From contig CAJXPR010000008.1 in NCBI GenBank assembly GCA_913058135.1, positions 1-58,352 of the forward strand: a stretch of DNA of 58,352 bases, read 5' to 3'. Positions 1 to 8,626 of the stretch are shown here, in pieces (position 1 is the stretch's first letter; each line of letters opens with the position of its first letter). A program made the translations under genes and the position numbers. The stretch comes from an uncultured Gammaproteobacteria bacterium (lineage in GTDB: Bacteria; Pseudomonadota; Gammaproteobacteria; Pseudomonadales; Pseudohongiellaceae). A model generated the notes under the pieces. It was not told the DNA's origin, made no database searches, and saw only the letters and a program-made list of their open reading frames with translations.

Positions 1-27
1 GGGCTCGGAGATGTGTATAAGAGACAG
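1..27 (+). other. Illumina Nextera transposase adapter remnant (artefact)
   Basis: GGGCTCGGAGATGTGTATAAGAGACAG equals the 3' 27 nt of the Nextera read-2 transposase adapter. Confidence 0.97.
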
Positions 28-83
28 AGTATGGTGATGCGTTTTTGCGCATAATCAATGAGCATGAGCTGGATCTGGTGTAA
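28..83 (+). CDS. C-terminal fragment of a truncated upstream CDS
   Basis: Frame from 30 reads YGDAFLRIINEHELDLV followed by TAA at 81-83; 5' end lost at the adapter junction. Confidence 0.4.
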
Positions 84-142
84 AATGCGCGCGTTTTTAG
101 CGCCGGATTTACGTTCCGGAGATAGCTCAGGAGAAAAAGGAT

Positions 143-1138
143 ATGTCAGAAATTCAATCAGGACCGGTTGTTGTCGCGGCTCTGTACCGGTTTGTACGGG
201 TACCGGATTTTGCCGAGTTGCGCGGGCCTTTGCACCGCGTCATGCTCGATAATCAGGTCAAGGGAACCTTGCTGCTTGCGCGTGAAGGTATCAACGGCAC
301 CATCGCCGGCTCTCGTCAGGGCATCGACGCCGTCATGGCCTGGCTGCGCGCCGAAGCGCATTTTGGCCCGGTCGAGGCCAAGGAATCCTACACCGATGAC
401 AACCCGTTCTATCGCACCAAGGTCAAACTCAAGAATGAGATTGTCACCATGGGCGTGGATGATATCGACCCCTGTCATATCGTGGGCACCTATGTGCCGG
501 CCAAAGACTGGAACGCGCTGATTGCCGATCCGGAAGTGCTGGTCATAGACACCCGCAATCACTACGAATACGAAATCGGTACCTTTGAGCATGCCGTTAA
601 CCCGGGCACCGAAGCTTTTCGTGAATTTCCGGAGTTTGTAGAGCGTACTCTCGACCCGGCCAGGCACAAAAAAGTCGCCATGTTCTGCACCGGCGGTATT
701 CGATGTGAAAAATCCACGGCATTTCTGAAACAGCAGGGCTTTGACGAGGTATACCACCTGCAGGGTGGCATCCTGAAATATCTGGAAGAGGTGCCCGAGG
801 AAGAGTCTCTGTGGCGCGGGGAATGTTTTGTGTTCGACAACCGTGTCACCGTCAACCACCAGCTTGAACGCGGTTCCTATGATCAGTGCCATGCCTGTCG
901 CATGCCGATTACTGAAGAGGAAAAACGCTCGGAGTTTTTCCGCCCTGGCGTCAGCTGTCCGCATTGCTATGATCGCCACAGTCAGGAACAGATTCAGCGT
1001 TACGCCGAACGCGAACGGCAGATGCAGCTGGCGCGGGAGCGCGGTGAAAGCCATATCGGGGAGCCGATGTCGGTCATCATCAAGCGCCGACGACAGGAGA
1101 AGATTGCCGCGAAAGAGGAACAAAGAAAGGCAGGCTAA
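143..1138 (+). CDS. trhO: tRNA uridine(34) hydroxylase / rhodanese-related sulfurtransferase TrhO (YceA)
   Basis: Full-length 331 aa; rhodanese active-site loop [12 protein letters not shown]; Cys-rich C-terminal region CHACRMP...CPHCY. Confidence 0.93.
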   Translation: MSEIQSGPVVVAALYRFVRVPDFAELRGPLHRVMLDNQVKGTLLLAREGINGTIAGSRQGIDAVMAWLRAEAHFGPVEAKESYTDDNPFYRTKVKLKNEIVTMGVDDIDPCHIVGTYVPAKDWNALIADPEVLVIDTRNHYEYEIGTFEHAVNPGTEAFREFPEFVERTLDPARHKKVAMFCTGGIRCEKSTAFLKQQGFDEVYHLQGGILKYLEEVPEEESLWRGECFVFDNRVTVNHQLERGSYDQCHACRMPITEEEKRSEFFRPGVSCPHCYDRHSQEQIQRYAERERQMQLARERGESHIGEPMSVIIKRRRQEKIAAKEEQRKAG

Positions 1139-1350
1139 TCCCGCAGTAATTCAAATCTCGCTACGGTGCGCCCGTCAACCGTGACCTGCTCGGTAAACAT
1201 GCTCAGCGGGCGCACCCACAGGCCGCGCTCGCCATATTGCGGCCGGTAGACCACCAGCAGCTCTTCCGTCTCGCTGTGTCTGGCGACGCCGATGACGTCG
1301 TATAGCGGGCCTTTATAGTGGCGGTACACCCCTGGCTTGATGTCATGCAT
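1135..1350 (-). CDS. DUF1653 family small protein
   Basis: [52 protein letters not shown] matches the DUF1653 pattern; start trimmed to the internal Met. Confidence 0.85.
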   Translation of the reverse strand: MHDIKPGVYRHYKGPLYDVIGVARHSETEELLVVYRPQYGERGLWVRPLSMFTEQVTVDGRTVARFELLRD

Positions 1351-1471
1351 GGTGATCTTCCTGTCCTCGGTTTGGCAAATCGGGGCGAAGTGAAATGGAA
1401 CATAGTGAAATGGGGCGTAGTCTATTACACTCGCTGCTAGAATCAATACAGTGATGAAGGGAGACAAATCC

Positions 1472-1810
1472 ATGCGTGTACACAAGCGCGCACAACGATT
1501 GACCGCCTATGCCGCGATATGTCTGATGGCGGTGGCCTGCGCGAGTAACAGGACACCGTCGAAACAGGTCCTGATTCAGGGTGCCTGGCAGGCAGAGTTC
1601 GAAGGACAGGCCATAACGCTGGAGTACAGTGTGGAAGAAGTCACGGTGCGCGAATTCGGCATCAGCTTCCCGTATGAGTGGGTCGATGACGATCACATTC
1701 GCCTAAACGCCATGGGTCAGGAAGTGGTCAGCCATGTTGAATTTGAAGGCACAGATATCATGCGGCAGACGACTGAAGGTGATACGCAGGCCATGCGACG
1801 GGTGCCGTGA
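1472..1810 (+). CDS. Putative lipoprotein, unknown function
   Basis: N-terminal hydrophobic segment with lipobox-like MAVACAS; start trimmed to MRVHKR. Confidence 0.6.
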   Translation: MRVHKRAQRLTAYAAICLMAVACASNRTPSKQVLIQGAWQAEFEGQAITLEYSVEEVTVREFGISFPYEWVDDDHIRLNAMGQEVVSHVEFEGTDIMRQTTEGDTQAMRRVP

Positions 1811-1850
1811 CGCCGGATGCTGGGCGGTTTTCGTGATCATCGTCCGGAGC

Positions 1851-1894
1851 CTGGAAACAAAAAAGTCGCCATTTGGCGACTTTTTTGTTTCCAG
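1851..1894. terminator. Bidirectional Rho-independent terminator
   Basis: Perfect inverted repeat with 21-bp arms, CTGGAAACAAAAAAGTCGCCA-TT-TGGCGACTTTTTTGTTTCCAG, A-tract and T-tract flanking a GC stem, between convergent genes. Confidence 0.92.
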
Positions 1895-1910
1895 CGTTGT
1901 CAGTCTGACA

Positions 1911-3128
1911 TCATGCTGAGGGGCCCGGATCCTGCGGACCTATTTCGCACAGTTCGATTTGCGTTCGCAGGGTAAACTCACCGTCCGGTGTGGCGACGCT
2001 GGTAGGCTGATACGTCGTGACACCCTGCTTGAATTCGCCTGGTGCGGGTTCATCCGCGAAATATTCGCCTACTATCTGATCATCAACCCCGGTACGCAGG
2101 ATCGATATATTTACATACGTCAACGTGGAGAGTAACGAGTTATCCGTGATTGTAACGGACGGCGCGATCAAGCTGCCCGTTCGACCGCTGGGCGCAGTTA
2201 CTGCAAACGTGGTAAATACGCCGCTCGTCAGCTCAATCGTCGCCGAATCAGGCACGACGGCCGAAGAGAAATCCGCGCTCACTTCGGCGAGCTCACAAAC
2301 CTGTGGTTCGGGCTCGGGATCGGGATCCTCGCACTCGGGAACAACACCAAAGTAGGTGGCCCAGCTGCCTTTCTTGGTAAACCGGGTTTCACCGGCCCAT
2401 GCTGATTCCTGCTGTCCGCCGTTGGCAACTTCACCATGAGCGGCGACCAGGAGGGCATAGTCTTCGGTGCACAACAGGTCGGCATTCACATTCAGGTCAG
2501 ACACCGGAATTTCGAAGGTGTACATGTCCACGCCGTTCACATCGGCATTGAACGGGAACTGACCTGGGATCGGGCTGCCTTTGTGTGTTGTTGGCGCGCT
2601 GGCCAATGTGTCACCTATCCACAGGTGGGGGTTGGACAATGTCCACCCGCCTTCCATGATGTAGTCAACAAACACGGTATCGCCGATGATGGTCAGGCAA
2701 ACACTACCCGCCACTGTGTGCTGACCGGCATAGTAGACGGCGCAATTACCCTCGATGACCGGATCCACCGGATGGTCGGGATATCCCGGGCCTTTGCCGG
2801 ATTTACCGGATTTACCGGACTTATCTGATTTGCCCCACTTACCGGATTTCTTGGACTTGTCAGACTTGTCGGATTTGCCCCATTTGCCGGACTTCTTGGA
2901 CTTGTCGGACTTGTCAGATTTTCCGGATTTTCCGGACTTGTCTGATTTGCCCCACTTTCCCGACTTGTCGGACTTGTCTGATTTGCTGTAGCTGCTGCTG
3001 TCTGACGTATTCGACCAGCCGCCCCAGCTCCAGCCACCCCAGGTGGCATAGGCCGCGGAGCCGCTGAACAGCACCAGGCTGACCACAGTGAGAGTGATGG
3101 CGAGTCTGGCGATTATTGAATTGCGCAT
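1911..3128 (-). CDS. Secreted protein with Ser/Asp/Lys/Gly repeat tract and a C-terminal extracellular domain
   Basis: Signal peptide MRNSIIARLAITLTVVSLVLFSGSAAYA; repeats such as SDKSDKSKKSGKWGK; extracellular-type domain GGWTLSNPHLWIGDTLASAPTTHKGSPIPGQFPF...WAGETRF...WATYF. Confidence 0.75.
   Translation of the reverse strand: MRNSIIARLAITLTVVSLVLFSGSAAYATWGGWSWGGWSNTSDSSSYSKSDKSDKSGKWGKSDKSGKSGKSDKSDKSKKSGKWGKSDKSDKSKKSGKWGKSDKSGKSGKSGKGPGYPDHPVDPVIEGNCAVYYAGQHTVAGSVCLTIIGDTVFVDYIMEGGWTLSNPHLWIGDTLASAPTTHKGSPIPGQFPFNADVNGVDMYTFEIPVSDLNVNADLLCTEDYALLVAAHGEVANGGQQESAWAGETRFTKKGSWATYFGVVPECEDPDPEPEPQVCELAEVSADFSSAVVPDSATIELTSGVFTTFAVTAPSGRTGSLIAPSVTITDNSLLSTLTYVNISILRTGVDDQIVGEYFADEPAPGEFKQGVTTYQPTSVATPDGEFTLRTQIELCEIGPQDPGPSA
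2797..2990 (-). repeat. In-frame tandem repeat tract encoding (SDK)n/(SGK)n/KWGK units
   Basis: Repeated variants of TTGTCGGACTTGTCAGATTTGCCCCA on the plus strand within the CDS 1911..3128. Confidence 0.9.
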
Positions 3129-3229
3129 GTTGCTGTCCTTTTTCTTGGGTCTTTATTCTTACAGTCTTGATGTCCGGAGCATAAACCCGGTTCCGGCTCG
3201 AGAAAGCATGTCGCCCCTGATAATGCCGC

Positions 3230-3257
3230 CTTGATAGTATCGACTTGATAGTATCGA
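3230..3257. repeat. Perfect adjacent 14-bp direct repeat (CTTGATAGTATCGA x2)
   Basis: CTTGATAGTATCGACTTGATAGTATCGA in the intergenic region upstream of the minus-strand secreted repeat protein. Confidence 0.9.
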
Positions 3258-3506
3258 GAGTCAGGGCAATTCTGATTAGGTAATTCTACGCCGGACAAGG
3301 GAATAATCCAGTGTGCAAAGCGCCCAATTAGGGTAAAAAACGGGTTGAATTCAATGTCCTTTGTCAGTTTCAGGTGCTTTTCAGGGTCTCTCACTTCAAA
3401 TATGAATCTATTCAATTTCACCGGGCGCATCTATCGACTCGTGCTGTGAGGCTGGGGTATGCTTGCGGCTCGGTGATTTTCAGACCTACAGGAACACTGC
3501 TGAAAC

Positions 3507-5225
3507 ATGAAGCAAGAGGACCCAACAGCGTATACCAAGGCTCCGGGCGACCGTTTGACCCACGCTGCCGGCAAGCAGCTGGCCATCTACGCTCTAGCCG
3601 CCGTGGCACTGCTGGTGGCCGTCATGTTCGTGCTAAATGCGCTGGCAGGCCTGACCAGCAGCGCGGCCGGCATGTCGAGCATGGCTGTGGATGTGGAAAA
3701 CAACACCATCACCTCCTATCTGCGTGAAGAACCGCCGCAGATGGACAGCATGCGTGCCAGTGACGCGGTCAGCGCCATTGTCATGTACCACGTCATGGAA
3801 GGATTGCTGCGCTTTGATGCCGATGGCGAGCTGGTGGGTGGCGTGGCGGAGCGCTGGGAGCAGGACGGCACCAACGTCACCTTCTGGTTGCGTGATAACG
3901 CCCGCTGGAGCAATGGTGAACCGGTCACCGCCCACGATTTCGAATTCGCCTGGAAACATCTGCTGTCACCCTCGGTCGGCTCTCAATACGCCTTCATTCT
4001 TTATCCCATCCTCAATGCCGAAAAGGCCAACAATGGCGAGGTTTCCACCGACGAGGTGGGGGTGGAAGCCATTGACGATTTTACTTTGCAAGTCACGCTG
4101 GAAACGCCAATCGCCTATTTCGACCAGATGGTCGGCTATGTCACCTATCTGCCGGTGAACGAGGAATTCTATCACCAGACCGCCGGCCGTTATGGCGCCG
4201 ATGCTGATCAGATGATCTACAACGGTCCTTTCATGATGACCAGCTGGGTACACGGTGCCAGTATGCAGTTGGTCAAGAACCCGTATTACTGGGATGCCGA
4301 CCGCATCAAGCTGGACGGTATCAATTTTGCCCACATGACGTCGGACTCCAATACCCTGCTCAATCTGTTCAAGGACGGCCAGATCGCCATCGCCGACCTC
4401 ACCGCAGAGATGCTGGACGAGGCCATGTTACGCAACTGGTCGCTCAATCAGTTCATGGAAGGCACTGTTTTTTATACCGAATTCAACCACCGGCCGGAAC
4501 GTTTGACCTCTAACTACAACCTGCGCAAGGCCCTGAGCCTGGTGCATGACTCCAGCGAACTGGTTAACCGTGTGATCAAGTTGCCGGGCTATCTGCCTGG
4601 TGAAAGCCTGTTCCCGAACTGGATTCAGGGTGTGGAGGGGCCGTTCCGCGAGGAATACCCGGTGCCGAATTCACCGCCGGATGTAGAGCTGGCGCGGGAA
4701 CACCTGGCGCTGGCGCTGGAAGAGCTGGGTCTGGAGGAGTTGCCGCCCCTGGTGTTTCTGTCCAGTGAGACGCCGGTTGCCAGAATCCAGGCAGAGTACT
4801 ATCAGGAGGTGTTCCGCCGCGATCTGGGCATTGAACTGCTGATTGATGCGCAGATTTTCCGGCAGCGACTGCAAAAAATGACCGACGGCGAATTTGACCT
4901 GGTCGGCGCCGGCTGGGGCCCCGACTACAACGATCCGCTGACCTTCGCTGACCTGTTTGCTTCGTGGAACCTGAACAACCGTGGCCGCTACAGTAATCCG
5001 GCGCTGGATGCCCAGGTACGCATCGCGCAAACCTCGCTGGACCGAAAAGAGCGCCTGGACGCCTTCGGCGAGATCCAGCGCATTCTGCTGGAAGATGTGG
5101 TGATCATGCCCGATTACGAACGCGGCTACGTCTATGTTACTGATCCGCAGGTGCGCGGTATCGTGCGGCATGTATTTGGTTCGGAAACCGACTTCACCCA
5201 TGCCTGGATCGAGCCCGGAGAATAA
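3507..5225 (+). CDS. Peptide ABC transporter substrate-binding protein (SBP family 5), N-terminally membrane-anchored
   Basis: SBP_bac_5 type motifs (GLLRFDADGELVGGVAERWEQ, FWLRDNARWSNGEPVTAHDFEFAWKHLLSP); N-terminal TM segment without lipobox. Confidence 0.9.
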   Translation: MKQEDPTAYTKAPGDRLTHAAGKQLAIYALAAVALLVAVMFVLNALAGLTSSAAGMSSMAVDVENNTITSYLREEPPQMDSMRASDAVSAIVMYHVMEGLLRFDADGELVGGVAERWEQDGTNVTFWLRDNARWSNGEPVTAHDFEFAWKHLLSPSVGSQYAFILYPILNAEKANNGEVSTDEVGVEAIDDFTLQVTLETPIAYFDQMVGYVTYLPVNEEFYHQTAGRYGADADQMIYNGPFMMTSWVHGASMQLVKNPYYWDADRIKLDGINFAHMTSDSNTLLNLFKDGQIAIADLTAEMLDEAMLRNWSLNQFMEGTVFYTEFNHRPERLTSNYNLRKALSLVHDSSELVNRVIKLPGYLPGESLFPNWIQGVEGPFREEYPVPNSPPDVELAREHLALALEELGLEELPPLVFLSSETPVARIQAEYYQEVFRRDLGIELLIDAQIFRQRLQKMTDGEFDLVGAGWGPDYNDPLTFADLFASWNLNNRGRYSNPALDAQVRIAQTSLDRKERLDAFGEIQRILLEDVVIMPDYERGYVYVTDPQVRGIVRHVFGSETDFTHAWIEPGE

Positions 5226-5231
5226 TCTGCG

Positions 5232-6164
5232 ATGTGGTGGTATACCTGTAAACGATTGCTTCAGGGGCTGGTAACTGTCTGGTTTATTGCCACCGCCACC
5301 TTTATCGGCATGCACAATGTCCCCGGTGATCCGCTGTCCGGCGAACGTGCCACCAATGCCGCCATTCGCGCCAATCTGGAGGCGCGTTACGGACTCGACA
5401 GGCCTGTCACCGAACAGTACTTCATTTACATGGGCAATATGTTGCGCGGCGATTTTGGTATTTCCTATACGCAGCAGAACCGTGAAGTGAACGACATCAT
5501 CCGCGAGCACTTCCCGGTCTCTGCCACGCTGGGTATTCTGGCGGTCATGTTCGCGGCGCTGGGCGGCATTCTATGGGGCGCGCTGACCGCCCTGTATCGC
5601 AACCGCCTGCCCGATTACATCATCATGTTTCTGGTCATTCTGGGCATCTCGGTACCCAGTTTTGTGTTTGCCGCCCTGGGGCAACTGGGACTGGTCAATC
5701 TCAACTCGCTGACCGGTGTGTCGATATTGCCGGTGGCCGGCTGGGGTACGGTGTCGCATATGCTGCTGCCGGCGATGGTGCTGGGGTTGGGCACCATGGC
5801 CTATATGACACGCCTGATGCGCTCCTCCATGCTCGAAGTCATGAGCTCCGACTATATCCGTACCGCCAGGGCCAAAGGCCTGTCGCCCACCCGTATCTTT
5901 ACCCGCCATCAGCTACGCAATGCAGTGCTGCCGGTGATCACCGTGCTGGGGCCGGCTATCGCGGCGATTACGACCGGTGGGTTTGTTGTTGAGCTGGTGT
6001 TCGCCATTCCCGGGCTGGGCCGTTATTTTGTGCAGGCGGTGCAACAGCTTGATTATACCGTGATCATGGGTACGACCGTCTTTTATGGCGCGTTTCTGGT
6101 GTTCATGGTGATCCTGGTCGATCTGGTGTACGGCTGGATTGATCCACGCGTCCGGCTGCAGTGA
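5232..6164 (+). CDS. OppB-like peptide ABC transporter permease
   Basis: DPP permease family features: PGDPL, YIRTARAKGLSPTRIFTRHQLRNAVLPVIT EAA-type loop, C-terminal DLVYGWIDPRVRL. Confidence 0.92.
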   Translation: MWWYTCKRLLQGLVTVWFIATATFIGMHNVPGDPLSGERATNAAIRANLEARYGLDRPVTEQYFIYMGNMLRGDFGISYTQQNREVNDIIREHFPVSATLGILAVMFAALGGILWGALTALYRNRLPDYIIMFLVILGISVPSFVFAALGQLGLVNLNSLTGVSILPVAGWGTVSHMLLPAMVLGLGTMAYMTRLMRSSMLEVMSSDYIRTARAKGLSPTRIFTRHQLRNAVLPVITVLGPAIAAITTGGFVVELVFAIPGLGRYFVQAVQQLDYTVIMGTTVFYGAFLVFMVILVDLVYGWIDPRVRLQ

Positions 6165-6188
6165 TGCGGATACCAAACAGGGTGAAGT

Positions 6189-7580
6189 ATGGAAAATAAT
6201 CCGATCATTCGTCGACTGCGTCCCGCAGACTTTGAAACGCTGACCGGGCGCTCTTCGGCGCCCGCCCTGGTGCGTCCGTCACGCTCCTACTGGCAGGATG
6301 CCTGGGGCCGGCTGAAGGCGAACAAACGCGCCATCGTCTCGCTGTTCATTATCATTGGCTTACTGGTTTTCACCTTTATTGGCCCGCTGGTGTGGCGGGT
6401 CAATCCGTCGCTGCAGGATATTGACCAGATCAGTATCGCGCCGGGCGCCGACCGCCGCGCGGTGATCGTTGAGCCCTTTGTAGCCTGGGACGGTATCAGT
6501 GGTATTACCAGTAGCGAAGATGCTGACCTGTGGCTGGCCGAAGCTCCCACCACCCAGAGTGTCAGGCTTAAATGGCGCACCGTGCCCGGGGCCGAGGGTT
6601 ACCGCATTTATCGCAACATCTATGAGCCGCAGGATGAATTCAGCCTGGGCTTACCGCTGATCACCATCAACAACGCGAATTTGAACTACTACGAAGACCG
6701 GCTGGATCTGTCGCCACAGACCTATTACTACTCGGTGGCGGAGATCAATGATCTGGGCCAGCTGACCGGGGACTACGAAACGGTCAGCGCCGACGTGCAA
6801 CGGGTGATTACCGTGCATGAAGCAAGCCAACGCAATCTGGTGGATGATCCTTCAACGCTGCGTCCCGGTGATGATGTGCTGCTGTCCTGGCATCCGCTGG
6901 GAACCGACTATCTGGGCCGGGACATGCTGGCCCGTCTCATGGCAGGGGCGCGGGTGTCACTGTTTATTGGTTTGCTGGCGCCGCTGTTTTTTGTCGCCTT
7001 TGGTGTGCTGTATGGCGCCACCTCTGGCTTTGTCGGCGGCCGCGTTGATGCCATGATGATGCGTTTTGCCGATTTTGTGGTGGCGTTGCCGTTCCTGCTG
7101 TTCATGATTCTTTTCCAGGTGGTATTCGGTATCGGGCCGGGGGAAAGCGGCATCCTGCCCATGCTGGTCGCCCTCATTATTCTGTCCTGGCCGGCCACTG
7201 CGCGCCTGGTGCGTGGGCAGATCCTGCAGATTCGCGAAGAAGCCTATGTCAGTGCTGCGCGGCTGCTCGGTGCATCCAGCCAATACCTGATCCTGCGCCA
7301 CATGATCCCCAATACGCTGGGTGTGATTCTGGTGACCCTGACCTTCGCTGTACCAGCGGCGATTTTTACCGAAGCCTTTCTGTCGTTTATCGGCATGGGC
7401 GTGGCGCCACCCACGGCCAGTTGGGGCAGCATGTGTAACGAGGGCCTGAAAACCATGCTGACCCATCCGCACGAGCTGATTTTCCCTGCTGTGATGATCA
7501 GTATCACGGTACTGGCGTTCAATCTGCTGGGTGACGGTCTGCGTGATGCCCTGGATGCCAAGATGAGGAGCACCGAATGA
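6189..7580 (+). CDS. OppC-like peptide ABC transporter permease with inserted Fn3-like extracytoplasmic domain
   Basis: OppC core (HPLGTDYLGRDMLARLMAGARVSLFIG, AARLLGASSQYLILRHMIPNTLGVILV) with about 110 extra residues after TM1. Confidence 0.92.
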   Translation: MENNPIIRRLRPADFETLTGRSSAPALVRPSRSYWQDAWGRLKANKRAIVSLFIIIGLLVFTFIGPLVWRVNPSLQDIDQISIAPGADRRAVIVEPFVAWDGISGITSSEDADLWLAEAPTTQSVRLKWRTVPGAEGYRIYRNIYEPQDEFSLGLPLITINNANLNYYEDRLDLSPQTYYYSVAEINDLGQLTGDYETVSADVQRVITVHEASQRNLVDDPSTLRPGDDVLLSWHPLGTDYLGRDMLARLMAGARVSLFIGLLAPLFFVAFGVLYGATSGFVGGRVDAMMMRFADFVVALPFLLFMILFQVVFGIGPGESGILPMLVALIILSWPATARLVRGQILQIREEAYVSAARLLGASSQYLILRHMIPNTLGVILVTLTFAVPAAIFTEAFLSFIGMGVAPPTASWGSMCNEGLKTMLTHPHELIFPAVMISITVLAFNLLGDGLRDALDAKMRSTE

Positions 7581-8626
7581 GCGCCCACTCAAACAAAGAC
7601 CATTTGTTGAGCGTTGACAACCTGCATGTGGAATTTGCCACTTACGGCGGCATTGTGCAGGCGGTGCGTGGTGTCAGTTTCAGTGTGGAAGCAGGGCAGA
7701 CACTGGCGATTGTCGGTGAATCCGGTTGTGGCAAATCAGTATCCATGCAGGCGGTGATGGGGCTGATCCCGATGCCGCCGGGCCGGATCCGACAGGGCAC
7801 GGCGAAACTGCGGGGACAGGATTTTCTGGGCAAGACCCACATCGATGGCAAGGCCATCTGCGGCGATGAAATCGGCATGATTTTTCAGGACCCGATGTCG
7901 TCACTGAACCCCACCATGCGCATTGGTGACCAGATTGCCGAGACCCTGGAAGTGCATCGGGGATACTCGCGCACCAAGGCATTTGCCCGCGCTGTCGAGT
8001 TGCTGGAAATGGTAAAAATCCCCGAAGCCGGCAAACGCGCGAGGCAGTATCCGTTTGAGTTCTCCGGCGGCATGTTGCAACGCGCCATGATTGCCATGGC
8101 TATTGCCTGCAAGCCTGCGGTGCTGATCGCTGACGAACCCACGACTGCGCTGGATGTCACTATTCAGGCGCAAATTCTGGACCTGCTCAAGGATATCCAG
8201 CAGGAGACCGGCATGGCGATCATCCTGATCACCCATGATCTGGCCGTAGTGGCGCGCATGGCCGACAAGGTCGCTGTCATGTACGCCGGACAGATCGTTG
8301 AATCCGCCAGTGTCGATGACCTGTTTTACAAGTCTGCACATCCCTACACACTGGGTCTGAAACTCGCCATGCCCAGCAACAGGTCGGATGCGGCGCACCA
8401 GTTGCAACCCATTCCCGGCAGTCCGCCGGACCTGTTCTCACCGCCGGCAGGCTGCGCCTATTGTGCACGCTGCCCGTGGGCGATGCAGGTGTGCCAGGGC
8501 GACAATCCGCCGCCGTTTGTGATCGGCGATGGTCATTATGCGCGCTGCTGGTTGCAGCACCCGCAATCGGAACGTGACATTGACGGTTTATACCGTGCCG
8601 TGACTGTCCAGGGAGCGGGCGCATGA
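7577..8626 (+). CDS. OppD-like ATPase
   Basis: Walker A GESGCGKS, signature FSGGMLQR, Walker B VLIADEP, C-terminal oligopeptide cassette CAYCARCPWAM; ATGA overlap with upstream gene. Confidence 0.94.
   Translation: MSAHSNKDHLLSVDNLHVEFATYGGIVQAVRGVSFSVEAGQTLAIVGESGCGKSVSMQAVMGLIPMPPGRIRQGTAKLRGQDFLGKTHIDGKAICGDEIGMIFQDPMSSLNPTMRIGDQIAETLEVHRGYSRTKAFARAVELLEMVKIPEAGKRARQYPFEFSGGMLQRAMIAMAIACKPAVLIADEPTTALDVTIQAQILDLLKDIQQETGMAIILITHDLAVVARMADKVAVMYAGQIVESASVDDLFYKSAHPYTLGLKLAMPSNRSDAAHQLQPIPGSPPDLFSPPAGCAYCARCPWAMQVCQGDNPPPFVIGDGHYARCWLQHPQSERDIDGLYRAVTVQGAGA

Noticed and set aside
158-1123. 321-aa ORF antisense to trhO
   Set aside because: Shadow ORF from codon bias; the plus strand carries a full-length recognisable TrhO and the antisense translation lacks recognisable motifs.
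1389-1417. Imperfect direct repeat AGTGAAATGG...AGTGAAATGG
   Set aside because: Short and only two copies near the DUF1653 start; insufficient to claim a regulatory element.
2797-2990. Possible CRISPR or regulatory array
   Set aside because: Repeats are short, contiguous and in frame with codon-level variation; no spacers.
2755-2991. Plus-strand repeat ORF (LPDLPDLSDLPHLPDFLDLSDLSD...)
   Set aside because: Mirror translation of the SDK/SGK repeat tract; no start context or independent evidence.
4671-5510. 279-aa minus-strand ORF spanning two Opp genes
   Set aside because: Antisense across a gene boundary; low-complexity His/Gln-rich translation typical of shadow ORFs.
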